Part shown: positions 26,888-36,127 of the stretch, one piece after another
Layout: each line of letters begins with the position of its first letter
Numbering within the stretch: position 1 is the first letter of the stretch
Assembly: GCF_002920535.1 (NCBI RefSeq)
Contig: NZ_PQSS01000003.1
Coordinates: forward strand, 62,001 to 126,000
Length of the DNA stretch: 64,000 nt
Source: Streptomyces sp. Ru71
GTDB lineage: Bacteria > Actinomycetota > Actinomycetes > Streptomycetales > Streptomycetaceae
Direction of reading: 5' to 3'
Made by a program: the position numbers and the translations under genes
The notes under the pieces: generated by a model
Database searches by the model: none
Told to the model about the DNA's origin: nothing
Seen by the model: the letters and a program-made list of their open reading frames with translations, nothing else

Positions 26888-28075
26888 TCACCGCGTCGCC
26901 CGTCCGCCCCGGAACGGGGACACGTTCACATCGGCCCGCTTGACCAGCCAGTACACCGGCAGCGGGCTGCTGCTGACGGTCTCCTTGTACAGCACGGCGG
27001 CCCGGCCCCGCAGATACGCCCGGCGGGGCGTGTCGTCGGGGCGGGTGAACTGGATGACGGCGTCGTGGCGGCCCAGGCTCACCGGCTGGTGGACGTAGCC
27101 GAACCGGAACGGCTCGACCTTCCTGCCGCGCAGCCTGCGGGCGATCGCGTCGGCCGCGTACTGGGCGGTCGGCATCCCGCTCTGGCAGGTGCCGTGCAAC
27201 GGCCCCCACGGCATGCGCGCGGCGGCCGCGTCACCGACGGCGTACACCTCGGGGTGGGAGACGGAGCGCAGGGTGCGGTCGGTGACGATCCGGCCGCTGT
27301 CGTCCACCTCCAGCCCGGCGTCGGCCGCGAGCCGCGGCGCGCGCACGCCGGTCGTCCACAGGCAGACGTCGGCCGCGACCACGTCCCCGGTCGCCAGCTC
27401 CACCGAGTCGGGGAGCACCTTGGTGACCGCGGCGCCGGTGCGCGTGCGCACCCCGAGCCGGTCCAGCGCGCGGCGCAGATGGGCGCGCGCCCGCTCGCCC
27501 ATCAGGGCGCCCGGCTCACCCGTGCTGATCAGGGTCACCGTCAGCGCCGGGCAGGCCTCCGCGATCTCCGTCGCCGCCTCCACGCCGGTCAGCCCGGCGC
27601 CGCACACGGCCACCGTGCCGCCGCCCGCCGCGACGAGCGCGCGCAGCCGGGCGGCCAGGGCGAGCGCCGCGTCCCGGCCGTTCAGGGTGTGGGCGTGGGC
27701 GTCCGCCCCGGGCACCCGCGCGGTGTCGGGGGCGCTGCCGAGGGCGTACACGAGCGTGTCGTACGGCAGCACCGCCGCACCCTCGTCCACGGTCACCGTG
27801 CGGGCCCGGGCGTCCAGGGCGGTGACGGTGCCCTGCACGAAGGCGACGCCGGTGCCGGCCAGCAGGTCGGGGATGCGGTGGTCGGCGAGCTCCTGGCCGG
27901 CCGCCAGCTGGTGCAGGCGCAGGCGTTCGGTGAAGCGGGCCGAGGGGTTGACGAGGGTGATGCGGACGCCGCCGCGGCGGGTGCGGCGGGCCAGGCGGAG
28001 GGCCGCCAGCATGCCGGTGTAGCCGGCGCCGAGGACGACGATGCGGTGCTCTGCGTACTGGTCCTGATGCGTCAT
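26888..28075 (-). CDS. NDH-2-like FAD/NAD(P)-dependent oxidoreductase
   Basis: The product is 395 residues from ATG 28075, which follows GGAGGG closely. Two dinucleotide folds are visible: FAD-binding VVLGAGYTGMLAALRLARR near residue 12, and NAD(P)-binding VAVCGAGLTGVEAATEIAEA near 145. The second FAD contact is EVYAVGDAAAARMPWG near 290. This is the pyridine nucleotide-disulfide/NDH-2 group, which oxidises NAD(P)H with a quinone or small acceptor. It is co-transcribed with the ECF41 sigma factor, whose known regulon is often a single adjacent oxidoreductase-like gene. The physiological substrate is unknown. Confidence 0.88.
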   Translation of the reverse strand: MTHQDQYAEHRIVVLGAGYTGMLAALRLARRTRRGGVRITLVNPSARFTERLRLHQLAAGQELADHRIPDLLAGTGVAFVQGTVTALDARARTVTVDEGAAVLPYDTLVYALGSAPDTARVPGADAHAHTLNGRDAALALAARLRALVAAGGGTVAVCGAGLTGVEAATEIAEACPALTVTLISTGEPGALMGERARAHLRRALDRLGVRTRTGAAVTKVLPDSVELATGDVVAADVCLWTTGVRAPRLAADAGLEVDDSGRIVTDRTLRSVSHPEVYAVGDAAAARMPWGPLHGTCQSGMPTAQYAADAIARRLRGRKVEPFRFGYVHQPVSLGRHDAVIQFTRPDDTPRRAYLRGRAAVLYKETVSSSPLPVYWLVKRADVNVSPFRGGRATR

Positions 28076-28118
28076 GGTCCCTCCCTGGTCCGGGCCACCG
28101 GTGCGGTGACGCCCAGGG

Positions 28119-28145
28119 GACGAGCGACGGGCCACGGACGTGACA
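28119..28145 (-). promoter_or_regulatory. ECF41-type promoter of the oxidoreductase-sigma operon
   Basis: Read leftward, TGTCACG is followed by exactly 16 bases and CGTC, ending 43 bases before the start codon at 28075. The published ECF41 target is TGTCACA-N16-CGTC, so six of seven -35 bases, the spacing and the whole -10 agree. It predicts that the sigma factor drives its own operon. Confidence 0.75.
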
Positions 28146-28173
28146 CCTACCAGAAGTGTCGCGCGTCACATAC

Positions 28174-28209
28174 GGCGGGGCTGCCCCGCCGACCAGGGGC
28201 AGCCCCGCC
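28174..28209 (-). terminator. Terminator after the STAND-LuxR gene
   Basis: A perfect 13-bp inverted repeat (28174-28186 and 28197-28209) with a 10-base loop lies downstream of the leftward LuxR gene and upstream of the ECF41 promoter. The remaining 200 bases up to 28411 hold no gene I can support. Confidence 0.7.
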
Positions 28210-28411
28210 ACAGCCGCCGGGGGGAGGTGCCGCGCCGGATGCCTGCCATGACAGCCGTGGGGGATCCGACCACTGTCGGCATCCGGGCGTCCGTCCCCGC
28301 GGTGGCTGTCCCCAAGGCTGCCGTGCCGGGCGGGCGGCGCGCACCGCCGCCCCGGGAAGATCCGTATACCTACTCCCGCTCCGGCCGACCCGGCGCGGGC
28401 CCGCCGCCTAC

Positions 28412-30754
28412 CTAGGTAGCCGGCCCGGTCACCGCCGGGATCTCGGTGCGCGAGGTGATGCGCAGCTTGGCCAGGATGTGCTCGACGTGGGCGTCGACCG
28501 TGCGCTTGGAGATGACCAGGCACTCGGCGATCTCCCGGTTGGACAGCCCCCGCGCGACCAGCGCGGCGACCTCCCGCTCCCGCCGGGTCAGGGCGTCGGC
28601 GGCACGCCCCTCCACGGGTTCCCGTGGCCTGGGCGGCCGCCCGCCGCACTCGGCCGCTCCCCGCCGCGGGCCCTCGGACGGCTCGGGCCCGGGTTCGTCG
28701 GCGTCGCCCCGCACCGCCCGCAGCACCTGCCGCCCCGACATCCGCGCGCCCACGTCCCGCAGCCGGTCGAATTCCTCGGCGCCCAGCGCCGCCCGCACCG
28801 CCCGCTGCACCGACTCCTGCTCCTGCAGCAGCCGCGGCAGCATCGCCACCGGGTCCCCACCGAGCCGGCGGGCGTGCTCGGCGTACCCGAGCAGCCAGCA
28901 GGCGCGCACATGCCGCCCGCGCCGGGCCTCGTGCCAGGCGAGCCCCAGGCAGGCCAGGGCCGCCACCAGCACCTCCCCTATCTCGCTGGCCGCCTCCAGG
29001 GACCGCTCGAACAGGGCCGCGCTGTCCTCGCCCTCCCCGGCGAGCGTCAGGATCAGCCCTTGCACCGCCAGCGTGGAGGCGTAGATCTGCCGCTCACCGG
29101 TGCCCTCCAGATACGCCAGCCCCGTCGCGCACAGCTCCAGCGCGCCCATGGTGTCGCCGAGCACGGCCCGCAGCAGGGCACCCTCGTAGTGCACGACCCC
29201 GATGCCGAGCCCGTCACCGGCGGCCAGGATGCGCTGCCGGGCCCCTTCCAGCTCGGCGAGGCCCTCCTCCACGGAGCCGCTCAGCGCGGTCATCGCGCCC
29301 AGGTAGGCCTCGGCGAACAGCTCCACCCGCCGCTCCCCGGCCCGCCGGGCCACCGCGTGGGCCTCGGGGAACCGCTCCAGGGCGGTGCCCAGGTCGGCCG
29401 TCCACACCCCGAACACACCGGTCATGAACAGCCCCCAGGCCCGCTCCGGGCAGTCCTGCGGGGTGAGCTCCAGCGCCTTGTCGATCCAGTACCGGCCCTC
29501 CGACAGGGTGCCGGCGGCCCGCCAGTACGGCCCGAGCCGGGCCGCCAGCCACAGCGCCCGCGGCGCCCTTCGCGCGCTCGCGCAGCCGTACTCCAGCGCG
29601 GCCCGCACATCGGCGGCCTCCCGCCGCACGGCACGGTGCAGGGCGACCTGCGAGGGGCCGATGAACTCGTCCCAGAACCGGCCCACCAGCCGCTCGTACC
29701 GGTCGAAGTGCCGGGCCACGACCGCTTCGTGATCGTCCATCAGGGACAGCCGTGCGCTGCCGTAGTCGCGGATGGTGTCGAGCAGCCGGTACCGTGCGCC
29801 GTCCCCGTCGTCGTCCAGCCGCTGGACGACGGACTTGTCCACCAGCCCGATCAGCGCCTCGACGACCCGCTCGACGGGCAGGGCGCCCCCGGCGCAGACC
29901 TGCTCGGCCGCCGCGAGGTCGAAGGGGCCGGCGAAGACGGACAGCCGGGCCCACAGCAGCCGCTCCGCCGGCGTGCACAGATCGTGGGACCAGTCGATGG
30001 CGGTCCGCAGGGTCTGGTGCCGGGTGAGTGCCGTACGACGGCCCCCGGTGAGCACCTCGAAGCGGCGGTCGAGCCGGGCGACCAGCTCCGCCGGCGGCAG
30101 GGCGCGCAGCCGGACCGCCGCCAGCTCCAGGGCGAGCGGAATGCCGTCCAGCCGGTCGACCAGGGCCAGGGTGCGCTCCCGGTCGGCGTCGGTGAGCCCC
30201 TGCCCGGCGGTGACGGCGGCGGCCCGCTGCACGAACAGGTCCACCGCGTCCTCGCGGGGCAGCGGGGCGAGCGCGAGCGTGTGCTCGCCGGGGACGTCCA
30301 GCGGCTGGCGGCTGGTGGCGAGCACGCTCAGCCCGGGCACCTCGCGCAGCAGGACGTCGCAGAGCGTGGCGCACGCGTCGAGCAGATGCTCACAGGTGTC
30401 CAGGACGACCAGCATCCGCCGCCCGCGCAAGTGCTCCACCACCGCGTCCAGCGGGCTCATCCCGGACTGCTCGGGCAGCTCCAGCACCCCGGCGAGCGTC
30501 GCCGGCACCAACTCCGCGTCGTGCAGGGCGGACAGCTCCACCAGCCGCACCCCGTCCGGGTACCGGGCGGCCGCTTCCCCTGCCGCCCGCAGCGCGGTAC
30601 GGCTCTTGCCGACGCCGCCGGGTCCGGTCAGGGTCACCAGCCGTGACTGGCCCAACGCCTCGCGCAGGGCGGCGATCTCCCGGGTGCGGCCGACGAAACT
30701 GGTCAGTTCGGCCGGGAGTTGGCCGCCACGTCGTTGGCCGAAACCGAAACCCAT
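28412..30754 (-). CDS. STAND-type LuxR transcriptional regulator
   Basis: The product is 780 residues from ATG 30754 (frame open to 30862). An NB-ARC/STAND ATPase opens the protein, with Walker [20 protein letters not shown] near residue 45 and Walker [15 protein letters not shown] near 115. A helical TPR-like middle follows, and a LuxR helix-turn-helix ends it ([20 protein letters not shown], then [20 protein letters not shown]). This group resembles the large STAND regulators that activate metabolism on sensing a ligand. It stands alone, with ACCTAGGTA motifs near both ends. Target genes are unknown. Confidence 0.9.
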   Translation of the reverse strand: MGFGFGQRRGGQLPAELTSFVGRTREIAALREALGQSRLVTLTGPGGVGKSRTALRAAGEAAARYPDGVRLVELSALHDAELVPATLAGVLELPEQSGMSPLDAVVEHLRGRRMLVVLDTCEHLLDACATLCDVLLREVPGLSVLATSRQPLDVPGEHTLALAPLPREDAVDLFVQRAAAVTAGQGLTDADRERTLALVDRLDGIPLALELAAVRLRALPPAELVARLDRRFEVLTGGRRTALTRHQTLRTAIDWSHDLCTPAERLLWARLSVFAGPFDLAAAEQVCAGGALPVERVVEALIGLVDKSVVQRLDDDGDGARYRLLDTIRDYGSARLSLMDDHEAVVARHFDRYERLVGRFWDEFIGPSQVALHRAVRREAADVRAALEYGCASARRAPRALWLAARLGPYWRAAGTLSEGRYWIDKALELTPQDCPERAWGLFMTGVFGVWTADLGTALERFPEAHAVARRAGERRVELFAEAYLGAMTALSGSVEEGLAELEGARQRILAAGDGLGIGVVHYEGALLRAVLGDTMGALELCATGLAYLEGTGERQIYASTLAVQGLILTLAGEGEDSAALFERSLEAASEIGEVLVAALACLGLAWHEARRGRHVRACWLLGYAEHARRLGGDPVAMLPRLLQEQESVQRAVRAALGAEEFDRLRDVGARMSGRQVLRAVRGDADEPGPEPSEGPRRGAAECGGRPPRPREPVEGRAADALTRREREVAALVARGLSNREIAECLVISKRTVDAHVEHILAKLRITSRTEIPAVTGPAT

Positions 30755-30933
30755 ACGAAGCCCCCGTGCGGTGCTGCGACAGACCGTCCCAGCGTAGGCA
30801 CACGGAAGCGCAGCGTGAACGACGCACGTCCGCACACCGCCCGCTCGGGGGACGGACGGCACCTAGGTATCGCCCGTGAAGGGCGTCCGGCCGTACGGGT
30901 GTCCGAGGGGTGAGTCGGCGATCGCGGTGGACG

Positions 30934-31596
30934 TCACGCCATCCAGAAGAAGACGGCCGTCATCCGCTTCTCCTCCAGCGAGGTGCCGTGGTAGCCGGTC
31001 GCGCTGTGCACGAGGTTGGCGTGGTAGACGAGCAGCCTGTTGTACCGGTGCGGGACGCGGACGTCCTCCTCGAAGGCGTCCGGGGCGACGAAACGCGTCC
31101 CCAGTGCCTCGACCAGGTTGGCGTGCGGCGCCTGGACGACGTTGCCGCCGAGCCGTCCGCCGGGCAGGGACTGCCGGTAGAAGGCGGTACCGCATCCCTT
31201 GGGCACCGTCGGATTGAGGTACAGGACGGCGGCGTACCGGCACAGGGAGCGGGAGTCGGTGTGCGGGCGGGGCTCGCTCTCGCCCTCGCCCACCACCTGC
31301 ACGCAGTTGTGGTTGAGGGTGCCGCCGCCCGGCGCCCGCTGCACCCACAGTTCCTTCGCCCCGGTCGCCCGCCTCACCAGGCGCTCCACGACCGCCAGTT
31401 CGTCCGGCTCCAGGCCGGGCATGGTGCGCAGCCCCGGCCAGCTCTCCGATGTGTACGGATACCCCTTCACCCAGTCGTCCCGGTCCAGGACCCGCTTGCG
31501 CACGATGTCGGGGTCGGGCAGGACGTCGTCGAAGACCCAGTAGTCGCGGCCCTTGGTGGGCTTGCGATACGGCAGGACCGGCAGGGGGGAGGGCAT
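30934..31596 (-). CDS. DUF6445-like protein, 2OG-Fe(II) oxygenase-type fold
   Basis: The 220-residue protein has features of the double-stranded beta-helix oxygenases: an HTD triad part (PRPHTDSRSLCRYAAVLYLN), a distal VYHANLVHSATGYHGTSLEE with His, and a following Arg (KRMTAVFFWM) that could bind 2-oxoglutarate. The GCGTAFYRQSLPGGRLGGN loop is typical of DUF6445 proteins. An iron- and 2-oxoglutarate-dependent hydroxylase is a reasonable inference; no substrate can be proposed. It stands alone between two regulator or secreted-protein genes. Confidence 0.65.
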   Translation of the reverse strand: MPSPLPVLPYRKPTKGRDYWVFDDVLPDPDIVRKRVLDRDDWVKGYPYTSESWPGLRTMPGLEPDELAVVERLVRRATGAKELWVQRAPGGGTLNHNCVQVVGEGESEPRPHTDSRSLCRYAAVLYLNPTVPKGCGTAFYRQSLPGGRLGGNVVQAPHANLVEALGTRFVAPDAFEEDVRVPHRYNRLLVYHANLVHSATGYHGTSLEEKRMTAVFFWMA

Positions 31597-31665
31597 GCGG
31601 CCGAATGTAGATCCGCGGTGCGTATGGACTCGCCCGAGGACCGGTCAACCTTTGGCCAACGCAGG

Positions 31666-32385
31666 TCAGCCGACGGTAATGCGGATCTGCTCGCTGTCCG
31701 CGCTCACCCCGTTGAAGGTGGCCGTCACCTGGAGCCGTCCGCCGCCGGCGGGCAGATCGGCGGCGGGGACGCACGACCAGGTGCCGTCGGCGGCGGCGGT
31801 CGCCGCGCACACCTCGCGCTCGTTCTGGTCCCGGACGCTGACCCGGGCACCCGGGTAGGCGGTGCCGGCGGCCCGGGGACGCGAGCCGAGCGGCACACCG
31901 GCCAGCGGCTGGAGCAGGGTCGGCTCGGGCAGCCCCACCGTGACGGTGCAGGCCCCCTGATCGCGTCGGCTGCCGCCCGCGTCCGTGACGACCATGGCGC
32001 ACCCGGTGAGCCGCGTGCCGGGCACCGCGGTCGCCGGAACGGAGACCACGAACGGGAACGTCCGGTCCGCCCACGGGCGGGTGGCGGCGGTTCCCCCGGT
32101 GAACGTGTAGCTGCCGGTACCGCCGTCGGCGGCGACGGCCCCCCGGTACCCGCCGTCGGCCAGCGGCGTACCGGTCACCTCGGCCGGCTCGGGCACGGTC
32201 AGGGTCAGCCGGGAGCCGGTGCCGAGCGCGGGACCACCGTATCCGGCGACCTCCAGGATCCCCTGCCGGCCGGGAACGACGGTGACCGAACCCCGCAGCT
32301 CACGCTCCTGAGCCGTGGCGGGCGCCGGAAGGAGGACGGTCAGGACCATGGCGGCGAGGGCGAGCAGAGCGTGGGGGCGTCTCAT
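31666..32385 (-). CDS. Secreted Ig-like domain protein of unknown role
   Basis: The 239-residue product starts at ATG 32385 with GGAG about 11 bases upstream. A clear signal peptide (ALLALAAMVLTVLLPAPATA, cleaved near residue 26) is followed by beta-rich segments. The C-terminal 80 residues form a bacterial Ig-like unit (PRAAGTAYPGARVSVRDQNE, TWSCVPAADLPAGGGRLQVT). Two Cys pairs suggest disulfides. No enzyme motif is visible. A GC minisatellite lies immediately upstream of it. Confidence 0.75.
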   Translation of the reverse strand: MRRPHALLALAAMVLTVLLPAPATAQERELRGSVTVVPGRQGILEVAGYGGPALGTGSRLTLTVPEPAEVTGTPLADGGYRGAVAADGGTGSYTFTGGTAATRPWADRTFPFVVSVPATAVPGTRLTGCAMVVTDAGGSRRDQGACTVTVGLPEPTLLQPLAGVPLGSRPRAAGTAYPGARVSVRDQNEREVCAATAAADGTWSCVPAADLPAGGGRLQVTATFNGVSADSEQIRITVG

Positions 32386-32535
32386 GGCGGCGCGAGCTCC
32401 CTGAACGAGCGGACGGATGGACCCCCCGCCCCGATTCTTCCGCCCTGCCCCCCGGGTGCCGCGCACTGTACGGCCGTACGCGTGACATGCGGCCGTTTGG
32501 GGCGGGCGGCCGGGGGGCCGTATGGGGACGGGCGA

Positions 32536-32738
32536 CGGGAGGCCCCATGCCACGGAGGACCGGGGGCCGCACGGGACAGGGAACGGAGGCCGCACGCGAC
32601 GGGGGGCGGAGGCCCCACACGACGTGAGGCGGAGGCCGCACGCGACGGCGAACCGGGGGACCGCACCCGACGCGGGCAGGGGTCGCACCCGACGGGGGCC
32701 GCACGCGACGGGGCCGCAGGCCGCACGGGCACCGGGGT
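32536..32738. repeat. Intergenic ~23-bp GC minisatellite
   Basis: About nine imperfect units built on GGAGGCCGCACGCGACGGGG lie head to tail between the grpE 3' end and the upstream side of the secreted Ig-like gene. Unit lengths vary from 16 to 25 bp. The array is not in phase with any supported gene. It accounts for most of the 363-base gap 32386-32748. Confidence 0.85.
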
Positions 32739-32748
32739 CAGGCGGCCG

Positions 32749-33192
32749 TCAGCGCGTCGTCGGGCCCGTCACCTCCACGTCCGCCGGGCGCAGGAGCTGG
32801 GTGCCGACGCGGTAGCCCGGGCGGAGGATCGCCGTGCAGCGCAGGTCCGCGGCTTCCGGGTGGACGTGGTGGGTGAGGGCCTCGTGGACCGTGGGGTCGA
32901 AGACGTCGCCCACCTCGCCGAACGCGATCAGCCCGAGCGCGCCCGTGCGCTCGTGCAGGGTCTGCGCGATGTCCTTCAGCCCGGGCGTGAGCGGCTCGTG
33001 CGCCACCGCCCGGTCCACCGCGTCCAGCACCGGCAGCAGCCCCCGCAGCACGTTGGCCACCGCCGCCTCGCGCACGGCCAGCCGGTCACGCCGTACCCGC
33101 TTGCGGTAGTTGTCGTACTCCGCCTTCACCCGCTGGAGGTCCGCCGTCCGCTCCTGGAGCACCGCCCGCGGATCCGGGTGCTGCTGTTCCAT
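32749..33192 (-). CDS. grpE: GrpE nucleotide exchange factor, short paralogue
   Basis: The 147-residue protein has the GrpE coiled coil (RTADLQRVKAEYDNYRKRVR) and the C-terminal beta domain (VGDVFDPTVHEALTHHVHPE, RPGYRVGTQLLRPADV). It lacks the long acidic N-terminal tail of the main GrpE. It would release ADP from the DnaK encoded upstream; the genes overlap by one base as TGATG. This is probably a second chaperone pair of the chromosome, because the main dnaK operon usually also has dnaJ and hspR. Confidence 0.92.
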   Translation of the reverse strand: MEQQHPDPRAVLQERTADLQRVKAEYDNYRKRVRRDRLAVREAAVANVLRGLLPVLDAVDRAVAHEPLTPGLKDIAQTLHERTGALGLIAFGEVGDVFDPTVHEALTHHVHPEAADLRCTAILRPGYRVGTQLLRPADVEVTGPTTR

Positions 33193-35069
33193 CAGCCGGC
33201 CTCCGGCTTGTCGTCGTCGACGATCTCCGCGTCCACGACGTCGTCGTCACCCTTCCCCCCGGAACCGCCCGCAGCCCCGGACGAGGCGCCTCCCGGCTCG
33301 TCCGCCGCCGCCGACTGCGTCCGCGACCGCTCGTAGATCGCCGTACCGATCTTCTGCGCGGTCTGCGCCGCCTTGTCGATGGCCTGCCGGATCGCCCCCG
33401 TGTCCTCGCCCTTCAGCGCCTCCTTCAGCTCCGCGAGCGCCTCCTCCGTCTCCCGCTTCACGTCCGCCGGGATGTTGTCCGGGTTGTCCCGGATCACCTT
33501 CTCCGTCTGGTACACCAGCTGCTCGCCCTGGTTCCGGGTCTCCGCCGCCTCGCGCCGGCGCCGGTCCTCCTCGGCGTGCGCCTCGGCCTCGCGCACCATG
33601 CGGTCGATGTCGTCCCGGGGCAGCGCGGAGCCCCCGGTCACCGTCATCTTCTGTTCCTTGCCGGTGCCCAGGTCCTTCGCCGAGACGTGCATGATCCCGT
33701 TCGCGTCGATGTCGAACGCCACCTCGACCTGCGGCACCCCGCGCGGCGCCGGCGCGATCCCGGTCAGCTCGAACATGCCGAGCTTCTTGTTGTACGCCGC
33801 GATCTCCCGCTCCCCCTGGTACACCTGGATCGTCACCGACGGCTGGTTGTCCTCCGCCGTCGTGAAGATCTCCGAACGCCGCGTCGGGATCGTGGTGTTG
33901 CGCTCGATCAGCTTGGTCATGATGCCGCCCTTGGTCTCGATGCCCAGGGACAGCGGGGTGACGTCGAGCAGCAGGACGTCCTTGACCTCGCCCTTGAGCA
34001 CACCGGCCTGCAGCGACGCCCCGACCGCCACGACCTCGTCCGGGTTCACGCCCTTGTGCGGCTCCTTGCCGGTCAGCTCCTTCACCAGCTCCGTCACGGC
34101 GGGCATCCGCGTCGACCCGCCGACGAGCACCACGTGGTCGATGTCCTTGACGGAGATCCCGGCGTCGCGCACCGCGTTCTGGAACGGCCCCCGGCAGCGC
34201 TCCAGCAGATCCGCCGTCAGCTGCTGGAACTGGGCCCGGGTGAGCTTCTCGTCCAGGTGCAGCGGCCCCTCGGCGGAAGCGGTGACGTAGGGCAGGTTGA
34301 TGGTCGTCTCCGTCGACGAGGACAGCTCGATCTTCGCCTTCTCGGCGGCTTCCCGCAGCCGCTGCACGGCCATCTTGTCCTGGGACAGGTCGACGCCGTA
34401 GTGGTTCTTGAACTGCTTCACCAGGTGGTCGACGATCCGCTGGTCCCAGTCGTCGCCCCCCAGCCGCGTGTCCCCGTTGGTCGCCTTGACCTCGATGACC
34501 CCGTCGCCCATCTCCAGCAGCGACACGTCGAACGTGCCGCCGCCGAGGTCGAAGACGAGGACCGTCTGGTCGTTGCCCTTGTCCAGCCCGTACGCCAGCG
34601 CGGCGGCCGTCGGCTCGTTGACGATGCGCAGCACGTTCAGGCCGGCGATCTCCCCGGCCTCCTTGGTGGCCTGGCGCTGGGAGTCGTCGAAGTACGCCGG
34701 CACGGTGATCACCGCGTCCGTCACGTCCTCCCCGAGATACGCCTCCGCGTCCCGCTTCAGCTTCTGCAGCACACGCGCGGACACCTCCTGCGCGGTGTAC
34801 CGCTTGCCGTCGATGTCGCCCTTCTCCGGGAACCGCCAGGCGTGGTCGCCCACGTGCCGCTTGACGGACCGGGCCGTGCGCTCGACGTTCGTCACGGCCT
34901 GCCGCTTGGCGACCTCGCCGACGAGCACCTCTCCGTTCTTGGCGAAGGCGACGACGGACGGGGTGGTGCGGGCGCCCTCCGTGTTGGTGATGACGGTGGG
35001 CTCACCGCCCTCAAGGACCGAGACCACGGAGTTCGTCGTGCCGAGATCGATTCCGACCGAACGCGCCAT
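33192..35069 (-). CDS. dnaK: DnaK (Hsp70) chaperone, paralogue without dnaJ
   Basis: The 625-residue protein is complete: phosphate loop [20 protein letters not shown] at the N-terminus, [19 protein letters not shown] near 190, adenosine site [20 protein letters not shown] near 325, interdomain linker [20 protein letters not shown] near 375, and a substrate-binding domain and lid to the end, with an acidic C-terminus ([20 protein letters not shown]). It binds unfolded proteins in an ATP-driven cycle. Only grpE follows it; no dnaJ or hspR is adjacent, so it must use a co-chaperone from elsewhere. Confidence 0.97.
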   Translation of the reverse strand: MARSVGIDLGTTNSVVSVLEGGEPTVITNTEGARTTPSVVAFAKNGEVLVGEVAKRQAVTNVERTARSVKRHVGDHAWRFPEKGDIDGKRYTAQEVSARVLQKLKRDAEAYLGEDVTDAVITVPAYFDDSQRQATKEAGEIAGLNVLRIVNEPTAAALAYGLDKGNDQTVLVFDLGGGTFDVSLLEMGDGVIEVKATNGDTRLGGDDWDQRIVDHLVKQFKNHYGVDLSQDKMAVQRLREAAEKAKIELSSSTETTINLPYVTASAEGPLHLDEKLTRAQFQQLTADLLERCRGPFQNAVRDAGISVKDIDHVVLVGGSTRMPAVTELVKELTGKEPHKGVNPDEVVAVGASLQAGVLKGEVKDVLLLDVTPLSLGIETKGGIMTKLIERNTTIPTRRSEIFTTAEDNQPSVTIQVYQGEREIAAYNKKLGMFELTGIAPAPRGVPQVEVAFDIDANGIMHVSAKDLGTGKEQKMTVTGGSALPRDDIDRMVREAEAHAEEDRRRREAAETRNQGEQLVYQTEKVIRDNPDNIPADVKRETEEALAELKEALKGEDTGAIRQAIDKAAQTAQKIGTAIYERSRTQSAAADEPGGASSGAAGGSGGKGDDDVVDAEIVDDDKPEAG

Positions 35070-35118
35070 CGGGCTCTCCCTCCGGGTCCGGTTAGCCGTC
35101 GGGGCTCACCTCTCTTCC

Positions 35119-35147
35119 TGCATAAATCGCCCGCCGGGCCGAGTCAA
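35119..35147 (-). promoter_or_regulatory. Probable promoter of dnaK-grpE
   Basis: Read leftward, TTGACT (35142-35147) is 17 bases from TATGCA (35119-35124), about 50 bases before the dnaK start. I see only a CTTGACT half-match to the HspR-binding HAIR element and no second half, so heat-shock control by HspR is not supported here. Confidence 0.5.
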
Positions 35148-35280
35148 GGAAGAGTTCTCCGCGACGCCCTCCATGACGCCCCCCGCGACGTTTTTCGCAC
35201 CCGGCCGAACACAACGCCCTCGCCCTGCGTACTCCTCTACGCCCGCCCCCGGCGCGGCGACCGGACGAGTGACAGGAGGC

Positions 35281-36042
35281 ATGGTGCGACTTTCGCGGAA
35301 CGCGACGGGAACCCTCTTCGTGGGCGGAGCCCTCGGCCTGACCCTCGTCGCACTCGCCTATCCCGCCATGCTCGGCCTGAAGACCGTCTCCAGCGACACC
35401 TCACGGGTGATCGCCAACACTCAGTGGGGGCCGCTCACGGAGGGCGACCGCGACTTCGTGGTGAAGGTGCGCGCGGCCGGCCTGTGGGAGTACCCGGTGG
35501 GCCAGATGGCCCTGAAGAAGAGCACGGACAAATCCGTCCTCACCGCCGGGCAGCACCTGGTCGACGGGCACGCCGCCCTGGACATCACCTGCCGCCGCAT
35601 CGCGCCCATGCTGAACATCACGCTGCCCAACCTGCCCAGCCCCCAGCAGCAGGGCTTCATCGCCACCCTCAACGCCGACAGCGGCAAGCAGTTCGACTCG
35701 GACTTCGCCAACATCCTGCGCGTGACGCACGGCTCGATCTTCAACACGGTCGCGAAGATCCGCTCCACGACGAAGAACACGCTGGTGCGCGCGCTGGCCG
35801 ACCAGGCGAACGACACCGTCCTCGACCACATCACGGTCATGGAGAAGACCGGCCTGGTCAACTTCGACCAGGCCCTCTTCCAGCAGACCGCCCCGCCGAA
35901 GCTGCCCGCGAACGACGTCACCCCGCCGCCCCCGGCCGGCGGCCAGCCCCAGGTGGTGCTCACCCCGCCGCCGAACGCGACGTCCACCCCGGTCCCCCTG
36001 CCCGGCGATCCGGCCCCGAGCCCCAGCCCGACCGTGCGCTAG
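35281..36042 (+). CDS. DUF4142 exported protein
   Basis: The product is 253 residues from ATG 35281, with AGGAGG directly upstream. An N-terminal membrane or signal segment (TLFVGGALGLTLVALAYPAM) is followed by the ferritin-like DUF4142 helices (DRDFVVKVRAAGLWEYPVGQ, KSVLTAGQHLVDGHAALDIT, NTLVRALADQANDTVLDHIT). The last 40 residues are a Pro/Thr/Ser tail. DUF4142 proteins are usually exported and of unknown function. The gene is divergent from dnaK and has its own promoter region. Confidence 0.85.
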   Translation: MVRLSRNATGTLFVGGALGLTLVALAYPAMLGLKTVSSDTSRVIANTQWGPLTEGDRDFVVKVRAAGLWEYPVGQMALKKSTDKSVLTAGQHLVDGHAALDITCRRIAPMLNITLPNLPSPQQQGFIATLNADSGKQFDSDFANILRVTHGSIFNTVAKIRSTTKNTLVRALADQANDTVLDHITVMEKTGLVNFDQALFQQTAPPKLPANDVTPPPPAGGQPQVVLTPPPNATSTPVPLPGDPAPSPSPTVR

Positions 36043-36059
36043 GGGCAGGCGCCCGGGGG

Positions 36060-36090
36060 TTGACCTCAAGTCCGGTTGAGCTCCTAGGTT
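36060..36090 (+). promoter_or_regulatory. MerR-type promoter with 19-base spacer
   Basis: TTGACC (36060-36065) and TAGGTT (36085-36090) are separated by 19 bases, the over-long spacing typical of MerR-family targets. Within the spacer lies the dyad CTCAA-N6-TTGAG (36065-36080), close to the CCTCAAG-type half-sites of SoxR/MerR operators. No MerR gene is in the window. Confidence 0.6.
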
Positions 36091-36127
36091 CGGGGCGCAG
36101 AGGTCGACGAACCGGGGAGGAACGGCC

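Noticed and set aside
27065..30646. Long plus-strand frame of about 1190 codons
   Set aside because: It runs against the oxidoreductase and STAND-LuxR genes, whose catalytic and DNA-binding motifs are intact.
35100..35160. HspR HAIR element before dnaK
   Set aside because: Only one CTTGACT half-match is present, without the paired ACTCAAG half.
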